Positions 12,242 through 30,500 of a stretch of DNA of 64,000 bases are shown here, in pieces. Positions within the stretch are counted from its first letter, which is position 1. Every line of letters starts with the position of its first letter. Made by a program: the position numbers and the translations under genes. This stretch comes from Acanthochlamys bracteata (lineage: Eukaryota > Streptophyta > Magnoliopsida > Pandanales > Velloziaceae): the NCBI GenBank assembly GCA_019914995.1, contig CM034129.1:2741725-2805724 (forward strand), given 5' to 3'. The notes under the pieces were generated by a model. It had not been told where the DNA came from and ran no database searches. It saw only the letters and a program-made list of their open reading frames with translations.

Positions 12242-13947
12242 TTTACACACACACACAGCTGAAACTTATCTGCCTTTAATAAAGGGGATTTTGGTCTTCA
12301 TTTTTTCAAGATGCATTTTCTTGTTTCATCATCTACGATTTGTGAAGGATGGTCTAAGTTACTAACATGTAAATGCATCTTCAGGAACTCCTTATACTCA
12401 ACAATCCTATAAAGTCAGTGAGTCATTTCCGTTTAAATGGATCAACAAAAAGTGGAAAGAAGGTTTCCATGTCACATCCATGACTACTGCTGGGAGTCGC
12501 TGGGGTGTAGTCATGTCAAGGAACTCTGGATATTCTGATCAAGTAAGCTTTTGACTCTGTTTTAAAGCTGGCAAATATATGACATGTTATGTGTGTTGAG
12601 ATCCAGAAATATGATCCACTGTAATGGGGGGTTAAAAAGTGCCAAACCACTTTTAATGGGGGGTTAAAAAGCTTTGAAGCAGTTCCTGAAGCTTCACCTG
12701 TGTTGTATGGTTGACTAATGAAACTTTTGTTCATTTAAGCATCCTCCTAAAGAGCTGCAGTGTCATTTCTCTCAGACCAAATGTGACTGCTCTGGTCATC
12801 TCAGAAGTCAAAATGAACTTCTCAAGAGCACATTTGCACGGAAATCTTCTCTCTACTATGTTCATGATTTGACTCTAGAACCTCTCTCTACTTAATTGCA
12901 GGTTGTGGAACTAGATTTTCTCTATCCAAGTGAGGGAATCCATCGTAGATGGGAGAGTGGCTACAGAATTACATCTACTGCAGCTACAACTGATCAGGCT
13001 GCTTTCATATTGAGTATTCCTAAGCGCAAGTTGTTGGATGAGACGCAAGAAACCTTGCGAACCTCTGCCTTTCCCAGCAACCATGTAAAGGTATTGAAAA
13101 CAATTATTCTTGTATGATATAGGCTTCTTTCTTACTTCCAGTCATATGATGGAATTGTTAGCACACTGGACCTATATTATTCTCGCGATTCAGTTTATTA
13201 ACCATGGGTTGCTTGCTAGGATGTTAATGCCATTTTGTATAGTTACAAAATTTTATATGTATCTCTCTATTTCCTGGTTGTTTTATCTGTACTGTCTTAA
13301 TTACCTGATAGAATTAATTTTAATGGTCATTTGACTTAACTTATGGTTGTCACAAACAAGATTGATTTGAGGACACCTAAGTACATTGTAGACACTAGAA
13401 AGAGCAAGTGCCAGGTTCCAGGATAGCTTTAGACTTAACAAAATGGGAAACTATATTGCTTACTAGCAGGTGGTTCTTGTGCCAAGATTTATGTAGTTAT
13501 CTTTTCTACAAATACAAACATCCTTCAGTCCTTCACAAACAGCATTTGGGAATATCAAGTATCTGATTAACTGTAAGAGTACATGATTGCTGAATCCCAC
13601 TAAAGTATCTTTTGGTTACTGTGTGCTGAATTTTGGGGTGAGTCTTTTTCATGATTGCTGAATCCCAGTAAAGTATCTCTTCCGCTTCTGTCTTAGACTC
13701 TTACCCTCCCAAGAGACTTGAGTGATTATCACTAATTTAGTAAAATATATCTATAGGAATGCATAAAGTATGTTCAGGGAGCTACCTTAGGTGATTGCTC
13801 AGTTCAATTTTCTACAAATATCTTTAAGCCAAGCCCTCAAGCTATGTGAATACACTTTCTGAAATTCTCTTGAACCTTCTTTTGCAGGAGAAGTGGGCGA
13901 AGAATTTATATATAGCTTCGATATGTTATGGCCGAACTGTATGCTGA
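7919..13947 (+). CDS. MLK1: MUT9-like casein kinase 1-type protein kinase (MLK/PPK family)
   Basis: Sixteen coding exons keep frame throughout: 7919-8344, 9025-9150, 9233-9306, 9400-9469, 9552-9607, 9687-9758, 9872-9966, 10147-10210, 10270-10399, 10493-10711, 10805-10935, 11689-11863, 11952-12042, 12385-12542, 12902-13090 and 13888-13947, for 711 residues (Arabidopsis members about 670-700). The basic N terminus begins [10 protein letters not shown], as in the family. The kinase domain starts near residue 150: glycine loop GKGGFGQV (158-165), Lys188 in VALK, catalytic HGDVKPEN with Asp280, and DLG with Asp303. The conserved plant-specific C-terminal region fills roughly 460-711. Family members are nuclear, phosphorylate histone H3 Thr3 and photoreceptors such as CRY2, and bind evening-complex and phytochrome proteins. 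MLK1/MLK2-type is favoured from neighbouring gene relics, not proven. Confidence 0.9.
12195..12258 (+). repeat. Compound (TC)n(AC)n microsatellite in a kinase-gene intron
   Basis: About 10 TC units run into about 13 AC units, followed by TTTT and a further short AC run. It lies in the intron between exons 13 and 14 and should have no coding effect. Confidence 0.9.
13582..13679 (+). repeat. Direct repeat, about 30 bp, spaced 68 bp, in the last kinase intron
   Basis: Copies at 13582-13611 and 13650-13679 share catgattgctgaatccca and a following aaagtatct. They differ at about two positions. This looks like a local duplication within the large intron before the 60-base last exon. Confidence 0.8.
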
Positions 13948-14658
13948 TGTGCAGTAATCCTCGTGCTTGCTCAGAAGGCAGAAGTCTTTGAGGGTTTAGT
14001 TTTGATAGAGGAAAGGCTTATTCCGGATGCATGCGATATGTGTAAATCGGAAAACTGCCCCAAATTGATTAGAAAAAAGAAAAGAAAAGAAAGAGATAGA
14101 TGTGGCTCTCTTTCTATCTGTATAGATATTGTTGGCTGCGTTATGCTCTGACCTTAGGCCATGTTAATGCTATTGTCACAGAGGCCATGTACCAGTATGC
14201 CATTTCTCCTGTTAACATATTGCAAGCCGGAGCCAGATTTTTTTAATGGTAGGGAGTAACGAAGTAGGGAATATTTTACAGTTAAAACTGCAGATAGAAA
14301 TCAGGATATGTAATATAGATCATTAAGAGGCACTGATTTAGGAATAGGTAAGAGCTACATTATTTTTCGAAAGCACACTATGATCCACAGATGAAGGCAC
14401 ACACTATTATTTGTCATAACAACAAATGAAAGATAACCTCCTAATAGTGGAAACCCTACCATGCAGATTTTTTTTTTGGCTTTCGATGATTAATCTGAGC
14501 ATCTAAGGTTAATGGGACAACCTACTGTGCGAACTTATGAAGTATAAGTTATTGACAAATTAAGGTAGCCAAAAGAATTCCCACTCCAAATCTATCAGAA
14601 AATTACACGCACTTATATACGTTAAACCTGAGTCAGTAATTTCGGTTCAGAAGATGAA
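13948..14658. other. 3' flanks of two convergent genes
   Basis: The kinase gene (plus) and the PPR gene (minus) end towards each other across about 710 bases. No further gene was recognised. Both 3' UTRs must lie here, so their transcripts may approach or overlap. Confidence 0.6.
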
Positions 14659-17373
14659 TCACCAGTAGTCTCCACAAGAGCACTCTCCATATCTGAAGAG
14701 GTGAAAGCCAGTGGAATCTCGAAACAATATTTCTCGCCCAGTAACAGAGGAAACTATCTTAAAAAATTTATGGCAGTCTCCGCAAAGACGAATGCTCTTT
14801 CTTACTGAAATTGGTTTGCTTAAAGGTGTCACTAGATGCCCATACATGACGGCAAGCTTTGCACTGTGATAGAATAGAAAGTGTCTCTTTTGATGTTCCT
14901 CTACTTCATGCAGCACAAAGCTCGTATCAGGCTCATATCCAGATTTCAGACACTCCAGAATCAAAATATCCAGTCCGACTTGGATATCTTTGTACTGAGG
15001 ATGTGATCTGTCTCTGGCATAGAAAGTATGGATTCTGTTATCATGTATTATCCAGCTTCGTGCTGGCAGCTTCCGCAGACCCTTTTGTCGCATCTCTTCC
15101 CGCACTTTCTCTGAGCATTGCCATCTACCTGAAGCCGAGTATAGATTAGATACAAGGATGTAGGTTGAAGGATCTTTGGGTTCCAGTGCAAGAAGCTGTT
15201 GCATGGCCTGTCTGCCCAAGCTTGAATTTGATCTAAGCCTGCAACTACGAAGCAAAGTTCGCCAAACTGATGCATCAGGCTTGAAAGGCATGCTCTTTAT
15301 CAGTTTTTCTACTTCATCGAAACAACCCCAGTAGCCCAAAACATCAACAAACGCAGCATAGTGCTCTGTAGTTGGTTCTATCTTGTACAAACCAGTCATT
15401 GAGAAGAAAAGCTTGCGGCAAATATCAGTGGAGTCTGAGCTCGTATATTTGCAAGAAGAGAGAACCGAGGCAAAACTTATTGAGTTTGGCACGATTCCCA
15501 ACCTCTCCATCTTACTCCATACAGTCAGAGCATCATTTCCTTGACGATGTAGAAGATGAGAACTAAGCAATGCATTCCATGATACAATGTCATGATCAGG
15601 CATTAGATTGAAGACCCTAATAGCATTTTCCATGTCTCCACATTTTGAATACATACTGAAAAGAGCATTTCCTACTCGCCTATTAGCTGCAGTGTCAGTT
15701 CTAAGTACAAAACTGTGTATCTGCTTCCCCATCTCAAGAAATCCCAAAGTTCCACAGATGCCAAATGCGGTTGCCAATCCTGTTTCATCCATGCTATCCA
15801 AACCTTCTTCATCCAAGATTGCATGTAATAGAGATAATGCTTCAGCAGGTTGCCCGTTCCTAGAATATGCACACATCATAGATGTCCATGCAATACAATG
15901 GTCCTCGTCATGGGACCAGAGATTAAATATCTTCAGTGCAGTACTCATCCTACCACATCGGGAGCACATGTCTATTAGTGCAGCTTCTATCCAAGGACTT
16001 GATCCACAACCAGCTTTAGTGACAAAAGCATGAATTTGCTCACTTGCTTGCTTGTCGCAGACCATGCCACAGGCGCTAACAGCGGTCGTGAGCGTGAAAT
16101 CTGATACCTCCACTCCACTCTCCACAATATCCTGAAACACCTTCAATGCCTTCAATCCCTGACCATTGAGACACAGCCCAGACATAAGAGCATTATACGT
16201 GATGTGATTCCGCTCAGGCATCTGGTCAAAGATTTCCACAGCTGGCTCCACCAAACCAAACTCCATATACCCAGTAAGCATCCCAGTCCAACATATCACA
16301 TCCCTCACTGCCATCCTACGGAACACATCAAAAACATCCTCCACACACCCAGCTTTCGTATAGAATGCCATAAGGGCATTGCCCACACTCAAGTCCACCT
16401 CCAATCCAACTTTGATTGAATAAGCATGGACCGCTTCACCTTCCAATCTACTGAATCCCTTGGAAGCCGCTGTCAAAAGAGTTGACAATGAGAAACAATC
16501 CCCACAAAGACCCTCCACACTCATAGCTCGAAAAAGCTCAAACGTGTCACTATACCTGCAGTCGTTCACTGTAGCCAAAATAGCTGCATTCCAAGACGAA
16601 ACATCCTTCTCTGGCATTTCCTTAAACACCTGCATAGCATCATCAACCTTTTTGCAATTTGCATACAATCCCATCAGCGCATTTGAAACATTAATAACCG
16701 AACAACAACCCTTCTTTATCGCCAAAGCATGAACTTGACCACCCAGCTGACAATCATATCCCCGTATACAAACAGTGAGGACAGCAACGATGGTATACTC
16801 ATTGGGCTCAATACCAACCCGGACCATGTCAAAGAAGAGCACCAATGCTTCATCATGGCTTCTGCAGCGTCCGGACTTAGCGTAAGCAGAGACGAGCGCG
16901 GTGTAAGAAACAACATCTCGTCTAGACATGCCATCGAACACTTCCCGTGCATCAGTAATCCGACCCAGTCTAACATAAGCATTGATAAGACAATTAAACA
17001 ACCTAACTTCATCCTCACCATCATCAAGTCCTATGGTGGTTTTTTCTATACAAGCTTGAATACAGCGAATAAGTTTCAAATCTCGATTATTACCGGCGAT
17101 ACGGAGACGTCTTCGAAGGCGAAGAAGACGACGATGGTAGTCGGGAGACGGCAAAGGCAATGAAGAAGAAGGTTTTGAGGAATTAAAAGAAGGGAGATGG
17201 TGGAGAGGGTGAGGAGTTAGAGGGATGGGTCTTGGGTTTTGAGGAAGAGAGAAAGGGAGTGAAGTAGTTGTAGAGGGATTGGGGAGTGAAGAGAGAAGGT
17301 TTCTGGTTTTGAAATGTAAGGGAGGAGAAGAAGAGGGTGAGATTGCAGTTGTTGGTCGAGAGAAAGCTGACAT
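14659..17373 (-). CDS. DYW-class pentatricopeptide repeat protein, plastid-targeted candidate
   Basis: A single uninterrupted exon encodes 904 residues. The Ser/Pro/Thr-rich first 60 residues resemble a plastid or mitochondrial transit peptide. From about residue 120 onward PPR motifs of P, L and S type follow (for example DVVSYTALVSAYAKSGR, DVSSWNAAI, HDIVSWNALLSSHLLHRQG). The E/E+ region follows, then a DYW domain ending CSCGDYW. PPR-DYW proteins bind single RNA sites in organelles, and many carry out C-to-U editing. Here the deaminase HxE signature reads HSA at 836-838 (normally HSE), while CGDCH (864-868) is intact, so this domain is probably not an active deaminase. Length and layout recall Arabidopsis At5g03800 (EMB175), but that identity was not tested by alignment. 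Being intronless is normal for the family. Confidence 0.9.
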   Translation of the reverse strand: MSAFSRPTTAISPSSSPPLHFKTRNLLSSLPNPSTTTSLPFSLPQNPRPIPLTPHPLHHLPSFNSSKPSSSLPLPSPDYHRRLLRLRRRLRIAGNNRDLKLIRCIQACIEKTTIGLDDGEDEVRLFNCLINAYVRLGRITDAREVFDGMSRRDVVSYTALVSAYAKSGRCRSHDEALVLFFDMVRVGIEPNEYTIVAVLTVCIRGYDCQLGGQVHALAIKKGCCSVINVSNALMGLYANCKKVDDAMQVFKEMPEKDVSSWNAAILATVNDCRYSDTFELFRAMSVEGLCGDCFSLSTLLTAASKGFSRLEGEAVHAYSIKVGLEVDLSVGNALMAFYTKAGCVEDVFDVFRRMAVRDVICWTGMLTGYMEFGLVEPAVEIFDQMPERNHITYNALMSGLCLNGQGLKALKVFQDIVESGVEVSDFTLTTAVSACGMVCDKQASEQIHAFVTKAGCGSSPWIEAALIDMCSRCGRMSTALKIFNLWSHDEDHCIAWTSMMCAYSRNGQPAEALSLLHAILDEEGLDSMDETGLATAFGICGTLGFLEMGKQIHSFVLRTDTAANRRVGNALFSMYSKCGDMENAIRVFNLMPDHDIVSWNALLSSHLLHRQGNDALTVWSKMERLGIVPNSISFASVLSSCKYTSSDSTDICRKLFFSMTGLYKIEPTTEHYAAFVDVLGYWGCFDEVEKLIKSMPFKPDASVWRTLLRSCRLRSNSSLGRQAMQQLLALEPKDPSTYILVSNLYSASGRWQCSEKVREEMRQKGLRKLPARSWIIHDNRIHTFYARDRSHPQYKDIQVGLDILILECLKSGYEPDTSFVLHEVEEHQKRHFLFYHSAKLAVMYGHLVTPLSKPISVRKSIRLCGDCHKFFKIVSSVTGREILFRDSTGFHLFRYGECSCGDYW

Positions 17374-17792
17374 TTTTTTTCCCCTTTTTTCTCAGAAGAG
17401 AAAAAAATGGAGGGAGTGAAGAAGATGAGAGGTTCTTTAACCCAAAAAAAAAAAACTGAAGACCAACTAATATAAGTGTCCATGTGTTCTTTGAAGATGA
17501 TGAAGATAGATTTTATTGCAGAATCGGACCTCTTAATTTGTTTTTGACATTTGATATGTGGCAAATATGAATTTAAGATTTTATCAGTTATTTCATGGAG
17601 GTAAAATAAAATTTTTTACATGAAGCAATTGCGGAAATCTTCTCTTCTTCAAAGGAATTCTGATTAAGTTTTAGAATCGCATTCCAACAACAAAAAGGTG
17701 ACGCTAGGCCAAAAAGATAACCGTTCCTTACTATTTGTATCTACAAACATGATGACTTCGCTTGTGTTGCCTTCAACACTGACTTTCACTAC
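17374..17792. other. Promoter side of the PPR gene
   Basis: This holds the presumed leader and promoter of the minus-strand PPR gene, with A/T runs near 17390-17460. No gene was recognised. Confidence 0.5.
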
Positions 17793-17795
17793 TAA

Positions 17796-17973
17796 GGGTG
17801 TTTTCAATTACATAAAATTCGCTTTCTTTTGTTAAATTATAAATTTGGACTTATTTTTTTATGTTACAGTTTATCCCAAATTAATCCAATTTATTTCTAA
17901 TTTATTTTTTACTGAACTTAGTTCCACTGAATGTAGGTTCACGAAACATACTTCCTACTAATTAAAAACACAC
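17796..17973. mobile_element. Tourist-like (PIF/Harbinger) MITE, 178 bp
   Basis: The left end GGGTGTTTTCAATTA and the reverse complement of the right end GTGTGTTTTTAATTA match at 13 of 15 positions. Both sides are flanked by TAA (17793-17795 and 17974-17976), the target-site duplication used by PIF/Harbinger transposons. The interior is AT-rich and has no coding capacity. GGG-plus-TGTTT termini and TAA duplications are typical of Tourist MITEs; family membership is inferred. Confidence 0.65.
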
Positions 17974-17976
17974 TAA

Positions 17977-18993
17977 CGAAAGGGGACTTCTTGTTAATGA
18001 GATGTGAATCAATCAATTACAACCTGTTTGGGCAATCACTCTCGAAGTACAAAAAAACTCGTAAAAAGAACCCTTCTATATTAATTATTTTCATAACTAG
18101 GGATGACAAATTTGATTGGTATATCAGTTTCAAATCAATCTATTTAACAATCGAGTCAAATTCGTTTAATTTTAATCTAACTGATAAATTTATACCGGTC
18201 AAAATTGTCAACCAATCTAATCTATTTAATAACTTGATAAAATTTCGATCGACATATTTAATAATTAAAATTAGTAAGTTTTAATTTGACACTTTTAATT
18301 TTGAGTGAAATTATAAAATTAGTTAAAATAAATATGTAAGATATTTTTTGTGAAGATATACAGTAAGTGTCCATCAAAATGTGTATTTTTTAGCATCTTT
18401 ATCGGTTCTTAAATGTTAAAAAAAAGATTTTTATTTTTATTTTTTAAAAATATATAATGATAGCTAAAATTTTATTATTAGAAATATATAATAATATTTT
18501 TTATATAATTTTTTATAAACATATCTATCTGACAAAAAATTTTGATAATCTTTTTACAAAATTCAAATTTGTAACTAAAGAAATACCTATTTAATAATAA
18601 TTTTGATAATATTATGATTTTCATCTCGCACTATTTTATTAAAACATAAAAATAAATAATTATTTATAAATACAATATAATTTATAATTTATAAATTATT
18701 ATTATTTAATTTTTTTATTATTAAAATTTTATTATACGGTAAAAAAAATTAGAAAAGTGTTATTTTTCAAAAAGTGACAATGATTATTTCTACAAACTCA
18801 AACATTCTTGAATTTGTAAAAGGTTTCTTTAACAAAATTTACGATTAAGGAAGTTGGCATTGCTTGGCTCTCGTTCTTGCTATGCACGAACAACAATCAA
18901 ATAGATCTACCTAGTTTTTAAAGAGAAAAAAATTGCGGTATACTGTTTTGCATGTTATGGATCTCTGCTTTCCGGTATGGAAACTGAAAAGGT
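17977..18993. other. Very AT-rich intergenic DNA
   Basis: Long A/T stretches lie between about 18100 and 18780. No frame with protein similarity was seen. The missing 3' exons of the neighbouring glutamate dehydrogenase relic would be expected here and are absent, so they have been deleted or eroded beyond recognition. Confidence 0.55.
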
Positions 18994-23679
<4,686 letters not shown>

Positions 23680-23921
23680 GGGCATATTTACTTTGTAGAT
23701 AAAATGGGTGGAGTTTTTTAACAATCAATTTAAAAAATAATTAAATATTAAAAATACGTAATAAAAATAAAATTATATATTTATTTAATATTTATAGTAA
23801 ATTTTAAAAATAAATATTTTAAAAAATTATTAATAAAAAATTTTATTTTAATATATATATATATTTTATATTGAAATTGAGTTTTAAAAAAAATAAATTT
23901 GGGGTGTTGATAAACACGCCC
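23680..23921. mobile_element. Tourist-like MITE, about 242 bp
   Basis: The left end GGGCATATTTACTTTG and the inverted right end GGGCGTGTTTATCAAC agree over the first 11 bases at 9 positions. The flanks are TAA (23677-23679) and TTA (23922-23924), a TNA-type target site with one change. The interior is almost entirely A/T. This fits an old PIF/Harbinger-derived MITE without coding capacity. Confidence 0.55.
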
Positions 23922-23924
23922 TTA

Positions 23925-24612
23925 ATTTGTTCCGTCTCCAGCTCAATCCGAAGAAAGCCCACTTTAAGATTTTTTTTTTCCTCAATAGAACTTGCTATTG
24001 TGCTCGTCCCGTAACATATTCTCTCATTGCTCCCCATCACACAACCAAGAATGTTTACCTACTGACATGCAATTTGGAAGTTCCTACTCCCTAGACCTTT
24101 AAGAAGCTTTGCATGCTGGAACATAAATGTAAGAGACCCAAGCTTTCTCTCTAACAATAGTCTGGTTGATGTAATGGCAAAAGAACAAAAGGAGAAAACG
24201 TACAGGTAAATGTATTCTCACAGAAGAAACGGTCACTCGGATAAAAAATTATTTATCAACCAGAACCATCAATCAATTAAGTACTTCAAAATGACAAGAA
24301 AAAAAGAGTAATAACCAAAATTTTCTCACCATGCAGAGTACAACATAATTTGAGGAAAGTAGGTCATCAAAGAAACAAAACTGTGGAATATCTTGTTCCT
24401 TCTAAAGCAAACTAACAGGAGCCAATATATGGGATTATCCAATCCAAATACACCACGCCCACAGAGCAACATAAAAAATATTTAGACAACTGAACATCCA
24501 CTAATATCATTGACAAAAATGTTTGGATCCTATAGTAGTGAGCATAATACTAGACAAGCATTCAATGTTAGTACCCAATAAGACAATCACAGTAACAAAA
24601 CTCTGAATCACC
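23925..24612. other. 3' flank of the ribosomal protein S18 gene
   Basis: No further gene was recognised. The part near 24480-24612 is probably the S18 3' UTR. Confidence 0.5.
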
Positions 24613-26410
<1,798 letters not shown>

Positions 26411-26685
26411 GGTTGCTTCTGCTCTGCTGCTGCTATTTCGCCTGAGAGAAGAAGAAGAAGGAGGAAAGCGGCGGCGGGCAAGATAGCGAGAAGTAGAACC
26501 CTTAAATATACGTTGGGGTATTATTTTGGTGGTTACGTGGACCGCTAAATGGGCTGGAGAATGGGCTCTTTATATTAGATTAAAAACTTGGCTCACCCAA
26601 TTATTAGTGACGGATTGTGTTACCAAATTTAATTTGCCAAATTTTGTCTATAAAAGCAAACAAAATTTGCCAACTTTACAATAAA
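26411..26685. other. Promoter region of the S18 gene
   Basis: The leader and promoter of the S18 gene should lie here. The stretch ttgggctggagaatgggctc near 26550 carries two GGGCT motifs, resembling the GGCCCA/telo-box type sites common at ribosomal protein genes. This is only suggestive. Confidence 0.35.
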
Positions 26686-26958
26686 GACGTGTTTAAAACG
26701 TCCGTAATTTTATTTTTTTTATCAGATTTTGAATTCCGAATAATCATATATTTCAATTATATAAAGAATTTAGAACTCCATTTTCACGTACGAAATTTTA
26801 GGTCTAATTTTTTTATTTGCACACTTTTCAATATAATTATATTTTTCAATTTTCAGTACAATTTAAAAACTATTGAAACACAAATACTGGACTTCACTTT
26901 TATTTTATTTTTCAAAAAACTCTACTTTTTAGCAATTACTGACATTTGAAATACGTTC
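26686..26958. mobile_element. MITE copy A, about 273 bp with 22-bp imperfect inverted ends
   Basis: Left CGTGTTTAAAACGTCCGTAA followed by TT, and inverted right CGTATTTCAAATGTCAGTAA followed by TT, match at 18 of 22 positions. The flanks share TAA(A) (left 26682-26685, right 26959-26962), suggesting a target-site duplication. The interior is AT-rich and non-coding. The body is clearly similar along its length to 59356-59640 (shared runs such as tattgaaacacaaatact/ata and attatatttttcaattttt), so this is a repeat family. Confidence 0.7.
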
Positions 26959-27512
26959 TAAATATATATACTGATGATTTTTGTAACGAAATATTTGAAT
27001 GAGCTTACTAAATACTTATTATTTTGAATAAATATTTTATAATTTTTTTAATTTAAAAATTATAAAAATTATAATATTGTAAAATTTATTATTTTCTGTC
27101 ATTTACAAAAATAAAAATAAAAATATTAAAATAAAATAATATATTTTTGTTTAAAAAGAAATTTCATTCATAAATTGAAACAACTTCAAAAGTGGTCTGT
27201 CGATAAATAACATCCAACAGCCATGATTTCATTTTCAACAAACACATAAACCATAATCTCGACTCTATTAATAGATTCCAAACAAAATAGAAGAACAATC
27301 CCAGGATATGTACTTAATTTAACCATACAATTTTCTAAGACTCATAACATGAACAGTTTCTAATGCTTAACCACATACATTCCATCATAACACTCCACTT
27401 CCCATAATAAAATTATTTTGATACAAGTGATCTCGAACTTCAGTGGACTCTTAATTAAGAAACTAAGTTTAATAACACTTCTGTATTTTGAGAAAGGCTG
27501 TAATTTTGTTCT
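26959..27512. other. AT-rich DNA and 3' flank of the OASTL gene
   Basis: Almost pure A/T lies from 26960 to 27160, then more balanced sequence that likely contains the 3' UTR of the minus-strand cysteine synthase gene. No other gene was seen. Confidence 0.5.
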
Positions 27513-30500
27513 TCATGGCTCGAAGACCATGTTCTCAGCTTCCTTTCTTACGGATTGGAAAAGTACGGACGAAAGATAACGCTCACCAAAGCTGGGGAAA
27601 ACCACCTACATAAATAATAACAATGTTTAGGAAAAGTTAGTGGATTATCAAGGAAAACAGTAGATTGAAGCAAGACCTTATCGAACAGAAACAAACTCCA
27701 ACACCCAGAACCTTCAGATACAATAATTTGTACCATACAAACTGTTTCTCATAAAAAAACCAATTTAATTATTGATTGAACTAGCAAATAAAGCATCAAG
27801 CGATCAATTTCCACTTATTTTTTGTACCGTTATTTCTTCCTACAAAGTTCTAAGATCAACTGAACAACCATCAAAAAAGCATAAGGCATATAACTAAACA
27901 GGAACTTACAACAATGAGTTTCCCCTCATTTTCTGGCCTCCGTGCAATTCTAATAGCAGCTGCAGCGGCAGCACCAGATGAAATTCCAACCTGTAATTAT
28001 TAGTACTTGTTACTTTCAAAGCTTAGCTACTGGGAAGGTTTGTAGGCAAGCTGCGATGCAAATTCCCAACCAAAGTCCAATTTGCAAAACAAAAGAAAGT
28101 GAGAAGTACTCACCAGCAATCCTTCCTTCAAAGCAAGCTGCTTTGCTGTTTCAATAGCCTCATCACTTGAAATCTAGACAATGAAGAAAGAGAACTTAGG
28201 CACTTAGTTAACAAAGAGCATATTTGTTTTTATTTGGAAAGGATTATATCATACCATAAGTACTACCTCTTACAGAAAGACAAACAAGTATATGCAAACA
28301 CTAAAGGGTGGTACTTACACAGAGATACAATACCAAGAGACTGAAAAAATGTAACCTTCAAGGGTAGGAGATAACGACCAAATAAAAAAAATATCCAATC
28401 AAGAGTCTATTTATGCCTCAGCACTTGCTTAAACAAGCAATAAGGATCTATCTTTAAAAAGCTCTCATCTCGAGGCTCTAATGAATGTATACAGGTTTCC
28501 ATAGTGCAGGGAGCTTATACCATAAAATACATAATTGCAAAATAGTTAACAACTTCACAGTTCACAAAAGGAAAAAGGTAGATGTACATATGCATTGTAT
28601 TAATAGTTCATTAAAAGCTAGCTTAGAAGATGTAGAACCGCAGTATGACAAAAATTCTATAACTCACTTGGACAACTTCATCAAGAAGATTGACATCTAA
28701 GACGCCGGGAATAAAACCAGCTCCAATTCCTTGGATTTTATGTGGGCCTGAGAAATTTTAGATACCAAGTTAGTCTTGTATTAAAAATGGCCAAACAAAA
28801 GAAGCTCACCACAAGACGCACCCCACTTCTAATTGAAATAATTAAAGACATGAGCACTTTTTCTTAGACCCACTACTTAAAGGGATTATTGATCTTGGAT
28901 GATTTGAATTTAATTTCACAAGCCATGGCATTCAGCAGAAATCTGCATTCAGATAAGAAATATCATAGCATGAAAACCACTGACATTAACTTCCTACAGC
29001 AACGTTGAAATTAGTCGATCCTTTAATGCACAGTCACTTTAACATGACACACACTACCAGGAAGCTATGTATGATCCTAGCTGCTAGAATTCAACTAGTA
29101 ATCTAACTTCAGGTACAAGATCAGGTATATTATCACCAGCATAGAAATCAGTATGAAGTTGGAGAATCTTATCACTCACCAGGCTTTCCTCCAGATAAGA
29201 CAGCGCTCTCAGTTGGCTCCAATCCATATAGCTTAAACATAAGAAATACATAGAGGTTAGTCTTAGACAGCTAAACCACTAAGTCGCTACAGATCCAAAA
29301 GAGAAACTAATGACAACCTTCAATGGAGAATAAAAAGAAAATAAAAGATAAAAGGATGTCATACCAAAACAACTAACCTTAATATTAGGATTTTGCTCTT
29401 TAAGGTATTGCCCTGCTCCAGTAATTGTGCCTCCAGTCCCAATACCAGAGACAAGTGCATCGATTTTTCCCCCAGTTGCTTTCCATATCTCAGGTCCTGT
29501 TGTCTCGTAATGAATCTGCAGTAGAAGGACAAATGATATTTCCACTATCATCATGGGTTACAGAGAAAAAATTCCAAATTAACAGTGAAAAAGTACCTTT
29601 GGGTTGGCAGGGTTTTCAAATTGCTGAAGGATGTATGAATTTGGTGTCTTAGCTGCCAACTCTTCAGCCTTCTGTACAGCACCCTTCATACCAAGAGTTG
29701 GGTCAGTAAGTACAAGCTCAGCGCCAAATGCCTTGAGAATGATCCTTCTCTCAAGGCTCATTGAAGCTGGCATTGTAAGCACCAGCTTGTAGCCCTTTGC
29801 AGCAGCCACGAAAGCTAGCCCTATACCTGTGTTACCACTTGTAGGCTCAATCAAGACACTCTGGACAAGCATTTCCACAAGCAGAAAAAAGTCAGCATAC
29901 TTTGCACTACATTTACTCTCATAAAACTAAAGCTTGCGTTATCACTTGCGATATTGTGAAGAATAGAATTTTGGTAAAAGAATGTCCAAAGAAATTGATA
30001 GAGAAAGTCAGAAGTATGAGGCTCCAAATTGTGGCCTCCAAAAGAGGATTTCCTTGAAGGAGATAGTTTAAAAAAGATTGTCCTTTAGGCATTGAAAAAA
30101 CTTGTAGCCTGACTCTTTTGATATCCATGAAGAGCAAATGTTTGTGATGACTAAAAGGAGAGAATTTTGTTCGTTACTTTTTCATCAGCTATAGCTAACT
30201 AACCTTTCCAGGTGAAATGAGGCCTTTTTCCTCTGCGTCAGTGATCATACTATATCCAATCCTGCCGTATTTAATATAATCAGTTACCAACATTCCACAG
30301 TTACCTATTATCACTAACCAGATTTTAAAACAAGAATAAAATAGATTTACAATCCCAAGTACCTATCTTTAACACTAGAACAAGGCTCCATCATTTCTAG
30401 CTTAGCAGCAACTTTGCCAACACAGCCAGCAGTGACATTGTTGAGATATACCAACGGGGTCTTTCCAATAAGCTGATCAAATCGGCAACAGGTAAACAGG

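Noticed and set aside
14859..17163. Several plus-strand open frames of 60-140 codons opposite the PPR gene
   Set aside because: They are antisense shadows of a long, clearly coding exon and have no similarity or codon signal of their own.
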